From Mucidula mucida (Eukaryota; Basidiomycota; Agaricomycetes; Agaricales; Physalacriaceae): a DNA stretch of 64,000 nt. A program made the translations under genes and the position numbers. The notes beneath the pieces are model-generated. The model was not told where the DNA came from. It did no database searches and saw nothing but the letters and a program-made list of their open reading frames with translations. The stretch lies in assembly GCA_015501055.1 (NCBI GenBank), contig JADNYV010000025.1, positions 124,001 through 188,000 of the forward strand, in the 5' to 3' direction. Numbering within the stretch: the stretch's first letter is position 1; the number at the start of each line of letters is the position of its first letter. This document shows positions 57,038 through 64,000 of this stretch, in pieces.

Positions 57038-60000
57038 TTACTTTTTGGGTTTCTTGCCTGAACCTCTCCTTGTCTTTTTGTCCTTGTGGGCAGAAGACAC
57101 GTCGGGATCTGCATCAGCCTTTCTCTTCTGGCCCTCAGCGACGGTTTTCTTGACACCAATGATGGTCTGGTTGCCCTTGCCCGAAGCGACTCGAGTCTCA
57201 GCAGCGCTCCAATCCATGGAGGCATCCTCAATCGAAAACCTGAGCACATTATTAGTCCAACAATAGAGGGAGTGATGCAAACACCTACTCACTTCTTGAG
57301 ATCCAATGCGTTGATCATCTCACGCTGCCGTTCCCTAGCTTTCCGCGTCTCCGCTTCTTCCTCCCCAGCTTCATTAAGCTCTTCCTCTATTGCTTTGGTT
57401 ACAGGTTGCAACGCTAAACCGCCATGCGCTTCAGAGGTACCGCCCGGTGGCAAGGCCGGCGGAAGCGTTCCGTTTATGCCCTCTTTCTGTATGTCGATCA
57501 ACCGTATAGCGATTTTGCGAACAATCTTGACGAGAAGAGCCAACATTTGGGATACCGGAAGAGTAAGTTCCGCCTAGAAACACGTCTTAGCCATGGAAGT
57601 GGCATCACAACAAGGGTACGTACCTCCATGTCTTCAACACTTTTTCTTTGTAGGCCCATGCCCAACAGAATGGCGCTTTGCACTGCGCTAAGACTCACAG
57701 ACTTCTTTCCGTCACCACCTTCCTGAGGCCTCGAGTCTATTCTCCGCTGGAAGAACAATTGAGATATTGTGGGCATCAAGTCAAGGATGACGTGGAAGTC
57801 CAAAATATTGTTACCATATGCCTCAAGTCGCTTGAGATCAAACGGCGTCAGAATAGTTGGTAACAACGTCGGCGTGAGCGCTTTAACGCCGCCACCCTGT
57901 TTGTCTAACTCCTTGACGCCCGCGAAGTTGTTGACGGCCTCGAGGATGCTCAGAGCGGTCACAGAGCCGAAATCACGGAATTTGGGGAACGACAGGAGCG
58001 TAAGGAAGCGCGATCGGAAATCTACGTGCATAGTTAGAAAACTGAGGAGTCAATGACAGAAGGGCACGAACCGACTGCAAACTCAGCCAGCCATTCAAGC
58101 TCGCTGTCTGCTGAACTATTCAAACCTCGGACCATGACACATGTATGTTCGCCGGTTAGATCGTTAGCTCTTTGACCTATATACAGAGGCACATAGGCCA
58201 GGCGCTTCCAAAACCTAAAGTCCTTAAATAAGGAGTGGAATGCGAATATTGTGCGTACCGTAGCAGTTGTCCGGTCATACCATAGCTTACACCAAGGTAC
58301 TCAAGAGATTCAGGCTTGCGCTCGGATAGCCTTTGTAGTAGAGGCGGCATGGAGTTGGCAGATCGCACTTTAGGAATGTCTGATTCTAGGCTTGTTGTCT
58401 ACCCGCCGGTTTAGCACACTTTGAAAAGACCAATTAACAAACGTACCTTCTCTATGACACTAGGATCGGGATAGTGCTCTTGTTTTGATTCAGATTCGCT
58501 AAAGCTATAAAGCTCTCCGCTGTAGTACGAGTTGAGAGCGTGAAGAGCTCTTGATCCGTAACCCATCTAGAAGACCAGGTTTCTATCAACAACAAATAGG
58601 AACCAATAGCCAAAACAACGAACATTGGCAACTTCTGGGGACACGGCGACGCGAACAACTCGCGCTCCGCTCATCTCTGCAAACCTACTTTCCTGGAACT
58701 GCTGCGCGACTAGCCATGGAATGAGATCGCCACCAGCGCGTATACCTCGATTTAAGCCTTCTAGAATGGATGCCTTTGATATCGATCCCTCTAGTGCAAC
58801 TTGTAGAACCACTAGAGGCTCCGGAAGTACAGAGGCATTTGAATCATTGATGGGTGGCAGAAGGACGAAAAGGTGGTGGGCTGGCGCGTCGGACATGAGT
58901 TGGAGATCGTTCGGTTGGTTCTTATAATGACTCGCAACGTATAACGACATCATACGTTGTAAGAACGCCTCCGAAGCGGCATGGAAACTGAAAAGGGTAT
59001 CGCGGTTTACGTAGTAGAGCTCGCAAGTGGATGGATGGGGACAACCGGAGGAGAGGGTGGAAGATGCGGGTGTTGGAGTTAGGCAAAGGAGGACATTCAA
59101 CCACTTCTCGATCTCGTCGTCTTGTGAGTATCGAATGGGCGTGGTGAGCGCGACTTCGCGTAGAGAGCGGAGGGCTTTGGGAATGGCTTTGAGCGCGGAT
59201 TTATCGGACTTTTTGGGCTGTGAGTCGTCCTTCGTTGTTGGTGTGGGGACAGAAGATATGGAAGGGCGGGTCGAATCACGGAGTTGTTGGATTAGTTTTA
59301 GGGAGAGGGAGCGCCCAGTACCTTCGTAGCCGTTGATTGTTGAGGCCAAGAACACCAGGTACGGGCCAATTAAATTCCGTACAAGAGGCAGAGGAATAGC
59401 AGCAGCTTCATCAATAATGACCAGTTCTGCTTGGCCTAGAACGTGGGCATCTTCTGGTTGAATGTACTGCAGGTATGGTCAGCTTGTACAAGATAAGGAG
59501 ATACGGTTCTTCTTACTTGAATGGTTTGTCGATGCTCCTTGAACACATTGACGCGAACTATTGCATTGTTGAACTCTGGATTAGTACTTTGCGCAATGTC
59601 GTAATCCAGATGTTCCTCGTAGCCCAACGCGTCCAGACCCTTGAAGAGGAATTCAAAGACTGTCTTCAAGTTCTCCGGACTCGGACTGGTAACGAAAATA
59701 TTTGAGTATCCGTGTGCCAGTGCCGCGGCAATTCCAAGACCAAGTGCAGCACTCTTTCCTCGACCACGCCCTGCTGTCAAGGTGACCGTGGATGATAAAG
59801 TCTTCTCTGCGATGGCTTCGACAAAGGTCAAGACTGCTTGAGCCTGGTCGATTGTTTTGGCAAGCTGAACGAGATCTCCGGCAGGTTTGGTTGATGACAA
59901 GGAAGATTTGAGCTCCTTCAACTCATGCGAAGACGGCGGTTCGCCTGAGGGAGGCGTATATGGGGCAATGTCTTTTCCACGAGAGATGGGGAGAACGTTG

Positions 60001-60708
60001 AGTTCATCGTCGAGAAAGAGACAGTCTGGACATGAGCCGAGGGAGAGAATGAAACGCTCATTGAAGCGTGCAGTTACTGAATCATGAGAAGAGGTACGAT
60101 ATCTTGAATGTACATCCTGTATATTAATCAACAATTCGAAAATGTATGTCAACCACATCATCACGCACCATGGTCATCGAATACAACTGTCTCAGAGATG
60201 TCATAGTCTTGAGCAGAAGTACTACTAACCCCCCTCCCTCTACTGTCTCTATTGTCCGTGCTAGTAAATTGGGCGTAATAGCTTCAAAATCTTGCAAAAC
60301 ACACATCCCAAACGTATTTCCGAGGATTTTGTGCGACTCCTTGTAGTAAGTGTAGCGGATGTCGGTGACTGTAACGAAGATTTCGAATGGATCCTGGTCA
60401 TTCGCTTCGCGTATGCCGCGCTTTACATCTCGTTTGATTCTAGCCTCCCGTTTCTTTCGATGACTATTCCGCGATTAAGTTGTATTCAGGGTATGCTACA
60501 TTTTGACGTACCTTGTGAATCCCAACTCCTTCTTGTAACACCATAACACGGACGGACGTGCAGAAACCCGTGCTTGAGAGAGCAAATAGTGAAGATTGAC
60601 GATTTGGTCCCTGCCTTTGTCCCCGACAAGGACTATGAAGGATCGATGATTTTTCTTGACATTGTTGTTGATTAGTATGGGAATCCGAGGATCCAACTGT
60701 TTGCGCAT
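57038..60708 (-). CDS. KRE33: RNA cytidine acetyltransferase NAT10/KRE33
   Basis: Makes N4-acetylcytidine in 18S rRNA and tRNA; nucleolar, needed for 40S maturation. I start at MRKQLDPRIPILINNNVKKN, the standard start; the frame upstream is open but its first codon is GTG-like noise. Next are HRSFIVLVGDKGRDQIVNLH, ARPSVLWCYKKELGF and MCVLQDFEAITPNLLARTIE. The helicase part has the Walker A TLTAGRGRGKSAALGLGIAA, then AELVIIDEAAAIPLPLVRNL and GPYLVFLASTINGYEGTGRS. The GNAT part has RVVRVAVSPEVANMGYGSRA. Then SLEYLGVSYGMTGQLLRFWK, LAYVPLYIGQRANDLTGEHT and SRFLTLLSFPKFRDF. The lysine-rich tail ends GSGKKPKK. About ten exons, all in frame. Confidence 0.95.
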
Positions 60709-60865
60709 CGCCCACCGGTTCAGCTCTTCCAAGACTGAAGCAAAGTAGAAATTTTGAATGGTTCCCACGCTATCGATCGGTATGGAACTCGGTCCGTACT
60801 ACCACCAAACACTGGCAGTAAACATTTTCGTGGATAGTTTGTAGATAGACGTGTGCTAAGAGTTG

Positions 60866-62416
60866 TTACGGATCTCGTGATCGCTCCATTTCCCGACACT
60901 CCTCAATTAATCTCCTGAGCTCGCCGACTCCAGATGTATCGTTTTGGTCTACGGGAGGGACCTCATACTCCCAAGAATACTCTTCCCATTCTTCCTCATC
61001 GTCTTCCTCTTCTTCACCAGAGACTTCCGACCCATCTACTTCTTCGTCACTTTCTTCGTCGTCTTCGTCGTCTTCATCGTCTATCACTTCTTCAACTCCA
61101 GGAAGGATACCGAGTTCTCCACCAGTGCAATCCTCTAGCCGTACGCCGGCGCTATGACAAGTGTCCCACCAACGCTCCCATCTTTTGATTCCATCTTCAG
61201 ATTCGTCGGTATACCCGTATGGCCCTGGAGGAGCTCCTCCGGGTCCACCACGCTTTTCCAACTCTGATAAGACCGTTCCACTGAGCACCCGGACGCGCTG
61301 AAGTTTTGGTAAATGTCCCGATGCCATGACAGTAGCAAAGTTGGCATCATTTGCACGTCGAGTCATCGAGTCAAGGGGAAAGACTTTGCCTTCAGCCGTC
61401 GGTGGCGCGAATGCTAGTCTGAGGCCATGTAGCCCGACACTGTGGATATGTTCATGAATGAGTTCTCCCTCAAGGGGCCAGTCTGCATTAAAACACAGCG
61501 TGGTGAGCTGAGGGCATCGTAGAATGGCTTGTTCGATGTGAATCCGATGGGGACAGGTTATATCGAGGAAAGTCAAGTCTTTGCCGTGGGCGTCTAAAAA
61601 GGATATGACATCGGGCTGATAAGTGCTTAGAGAAAGAAATCGTAGGGAGGGGAAGTTCCAGTTACAAGCCTGTTCAAGGAACGGACCTGCATGACCACTT
61701 AACGACAGTTGGGTTAGATGTGCCAGGGTGAACACGATGTCTTGCGCCGCTCCAAGTTCCGGCGATTCGTCCGCTGTCTGATCTTGAGTAGAGGTAAGCG
61801 AGACATGGAAACACGTCAAGTTGGGTAACGAAGTCAGCATCCAGATCAACTTGGACAAAGATAATATGGGGACGCTGAGTTGCAGCGTGCGAAGGGTGTG
61901 TTTGTTGTACGTGCATAACGTGTCGGCAAGGAACATGAATGAGTCAACAGTAGTAGGAACAGACAACACTGCGATCTCGAGATTGGAGCAATGCCTGAGG
62001 ATGCTGCACAGCGCAGTCCCGTTGTCCCGATCGAGGACGCTTGATATATTGTAGCAAGTAAGGTGGACGCGTCGTGACCACCAGGCTGGCGAGGGATCCG
62101 TAGTCTTCCTGTCGAGCTCCGCGCAAAGCAGCGGAAGCTTGTCTGGGGTATTGAAGAAAAGGCAGTGGAACATAAGTTCACTGGCGACGCGATGGAATGC
62201 CCTGCAGGTCATCATAATGCTCTTCTTGGTGGCATAGCTGCGTCGTTGTAGGACATTGAGGGCTTCGCTGGGCTGGCGTAGTGTCCAAACGCCAAACGTG
62301 CCTTTGAACCATGCACTGGACGCCATCGATGTCGGCAAGCCGTGCTGGAAGAGGACATCCTCGTCCGACGCGAGGATAAATATAACAGACAGTATTTCTG
62401 TCGGCAAAGCCTCCAT
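60866..62416 (-). CDS. F-box-like protein with acidic C-terminus
   Basis: A single 516-codon exon. The N-terminus MEALPTEILSVIFILASDED is the F-box first half; the second half (MMTCRAFHRVASELMFHCLF) follows a 40-residue insert, a layout common in Agaricomycete F-box proteins. Leucine-rich, LRR-like pieces come next (TLRTLQLSVPILSLSKLIWM, LTQLSLSGHAGPF, LRFLSLSTYQPDVISFLDA). Residues about 440-490 are almost all Asp and Glu. Such proteins are presumed SCF substrate adaptors; the target is unknown and this family is highly expanded in mushrooms. The absence of introns contrasts with its neighbours. Confidence 0.75.
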   Translation of the reverse strand: MEALPTEILSVIFILASDEDVLFQHGLPTSMASSAWFKGTFGVWTLRQPSEALNVLQRRSYATKKSIMMTCRAFHRVASELMFHCLFFNTPDKLPLLCAELDRKTTDPSPAWWSRRVHLTCYNISSVLDRDNGTALCSILRHCSNLEIAVLSVPTTVDSFMFLADTLCTYNKHTLRTLQLSVPILSLSKLIWMLTSLPNLTCFHVSLTSTQDQTADESPELGAAQDIVFTLAHLTQLSLSGHAGPFLEQACNWNFPSLRFLSLSTYQPDVISFLDAHGKDLTFLDITCPHRIHIEQAILRCPQLTTLCFNADWPLEGELIHEHIHSVGLHGLRLAFAPPTAEGKVFPLDSMTRRANDANFATVMASGHLPKLQRVRVLSGTVLSELEKRGGPGGAPPGPYGYTDESEDGIKRWERWWDTCHSAGVRLEDCTGGELGILPGVEEVIDDEDDEDDEESDEEVDGSEVSGEEEEDDEEEWEEYSWEYEVPPVDQNDTSGVGELRRLIEECREMERSRDP

Positions 62417-62591
62417 CTAGGAATCTGTGAGCGTCTGAGAAGGTCATGTCAGTCTTACGAACCGTTCCGACGTGGTGGTTGATATTCAAGGTCGAGGCGG
62501 CAAATCAACCGGCATTTCCTTTGACTTCCCGGTCCTCACAGGCTTCATTGACGACTACATCCTTCCTACATATGCACTGCAGCTCTTAATA

Positions 62592-64000
62592 ATGGTCGAC
62601 GCCAGCTTTCTTCCCGTCCTACCACCCTCCGATATCCAACGGGCCATAGAGGTCAGGACTTGTCTGCATTTGTGGCCGCTCGACAAGAACTCACAACTGC
62701 GTAGGCAATTCAGAAAATATACGAGCCATCAAGCCAAACCGCAGAAGAAATCAAAGTTCGCCAGCAGGAGCTGTTCGATATACAACGGTTGCCGGAAGCA
62801 TGGGGACTGGTGTTGCCATTACTCAATCACAACGATCCCAATGTTCAATTCTTTGGAGCACATACTGTGCAAGTTAAAATCGCTCGGGATTGGTGCGTAC
62901 TTTGACCAAGACGCGTTTCCTGCGCTCAATGGCTGTAAAGGTTGTCGTTTCCGGAAGAACATCATCTTGCCCTCCGCGATCTCCTGGTGCAACTGACTGC
63001 ATACTCCATTGGAACTGGTCACAACAATGTCATCCTCCGGAAGCTCTTCATTGCCGTACGCGAAATCTGTTATCGCCTCAAACTCTCATGGATCCCGCCT
63101 TGTAGTTGTGCTCGTTAGCCCTCAAATTAGTACCCCATGCCGACACGAAATGGCCAGACTGGATTGCTTCCATATGCAAAGCTTTCTCCTCTGCTGGCGT
63201 CAAGACAGGTCCAATACTCGACTTCTTGTCGATTGCTGCGGAAGAGGTTGCAACCGCGGACCTAGTGGGTGCCAGTAAGTACGTATCGTGTTTTCCTGGC
63301 GGGTATCTCTTTTCACAGAATCTGAACAGAGACCTCATGAATCAGAGTCTGAAAGGCTCGAAAGAACTCGTTCTCAATGCCATTACCTCTACCATCAATA
63401 GAGGAGCCTCCCCAGCTTCAGACAAAGAAGTAGAATCCGCGCTCAAATGCTTTCAAGCATGGTTGCCCTTTTTCAATCTCGAGTAAGTTCTTTGAGATAT
63501 CGCGTTCTCCGTGTTCAGTACTTCTGCTAGTGACTACATTGCTGTGATCCCTTTCCTCTATGCCCTCCTCGATCCCGACAACGACAAATTCTTTCTTTCT
63601 GCTTCAGACGCATTACAGGAGTTGTTGGACTCGTCACTGCTTTCTAATGGTTCAATATCGGGAATGTCGCATTTGACACAACCCATTTTACTATGGGTAG
63701 ATACCAAAGGTAACCGCATCATAGAGAACACGATTCAAACTGGGACCGTGGACGACGTTTCGCACTCTACATGCAAACTCTTGGCAGCTCTTGGTGATCA
63801 TTCAACGTCCTATCTCTGCCAGAATCTCTCTCGCGACACTCCAGTGGTATTATTGCCTCAGTATGCTCGCGTCTTCCCCCCAGTACAAAGGACAGAAGCC
63901 CATCTGGTACAAAATTATCTGCGCGTTATGTTGGCATATACGGGACTACCGGGCTACTATGGGGTAGATGAAGAGACAAGCGAGTTGACCAATACGTTTT
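62592..64000 (+). CDS. Importin-13-type karyopherin, N-terminal part
   Basis: Nuclear transport receptor of the importin-beta superfamily, incomplete at the right edge. Start MVDASFLPVLPPSDIQRAIE, then, over an intron with a GTCAGG donor, AIQKIYEPSSQTAEEIKVRQ and VQFFGAHTVQVKIARDW, which is the characteristic importin-13/transportin-3 HEAT repeat. Further are LSFPEEHHLALRDLLVQLTA, TGHNNVILRKLFIA, LALKLVPHADTKWPDWIAS, LDFLSIAAEEVATADLVGA and ALKCFQAWLPFFNL. The sequence remains open at 64000. Closest families are importin 13 and yeast Pdr6/Kap122; I cannot choose between cargo classes. F-box start is 175 bp away on the other strand. Confidence 0.85.

Overview
This window is nuclear DNA of a filamentous basidiomycete, most likely an Agaricomycete. 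Genes are densely packed on both strands and are cut by many introns of about 45-60 bp. Coding exons are often only 20-200 bp, so proteins had to be rebuilt by joining frames across GT..AG introns. The gene set is typical of wood or litter fungi: tandem secreted sedolisin proteases, tandem GDSL/CE16 esterases, a ferric reductase, and Agaricomycete-type orphan proteins. I could rebuild about 31 protein genes plus one doubtful small one. Nearly all are single-copy housekeeping genes. There is no secondary-metabolite cluster, rRNA gene, CRISPR array or virus.

Layout. 1-10 kb: an ArfGAP cut by the window edge (-), a gene-free 1.6 kb stretch, LAS1 (+), an orphan secreted protein (-), methylcrotonoyl-CoA carboxylase beta (+), and two tandem DUF202 membrane proteins (+). 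10-22 kb: MLH3 (+), a tyrosine phosphatase (-), VAC14 (-) and RIB7 (+) sharing a 93-bp divergent promoter, then a 1.9-kb gap. 22-37.7 kb: EPL1 (+), ferric reductase (-), a secreted DJ-1/PfpI protein (+), TAF7 (-), a DUF3632 protein (+), a lysine-rich nuclear-looking protein (-), a PUS9-type pseudouridine synthase (+) and TAF12 (+). 37.8-51 kb: TIP41 (-) and dynein light intermediate chain (+) with start codons only 49 bp apart, an orphan with an MGKW start (+), two tandem sedolisins (+), TLS1/Hep59 (-) and a B-box/DUF2009 protein (+). 51-64 kb: eIF3m (-), two CE16 esterases (+) separated by a 517-bp terminal-inverted-repeat element, the NAT10/KRE33 acetyltransferase (-), an F-box protein (-) and an importin-13-type karyopherin (+) that runs off the right edge.

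Functional themes, by inference only, since fungal gene order rarely reflects pathways: ribosome and rRNA maturation (LAS1, KRE33, eIF3m, PUS9), RNA polymerase II and chromatin cofactors (EPL1, TAF7, TAF12), vesicle, motor and transport functions (ArfGAP, VAC14, DLIC, importin), and secreted hydrolases.

Two observations deserve most attention. First, several conserved genes (EPL1, PUS9, TIP41, the first sedolisin, the DUF2009 gene) can be read through only by adding single bases, nearly always where a short homopolymer appears one base short. This looks like systematic sequence error or, for the first sedolisin, pseudogene decay. Second, a non-autonomous DNA transposon-like element with 27-bp inverted ends and internal AGAGGC/GCCTCT repeats lies between the duplicated esterases. 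I found no clearly new multi-gene system. The most original content is this element, the orphan proteins, and the divergent promoters of 50-130 bp.
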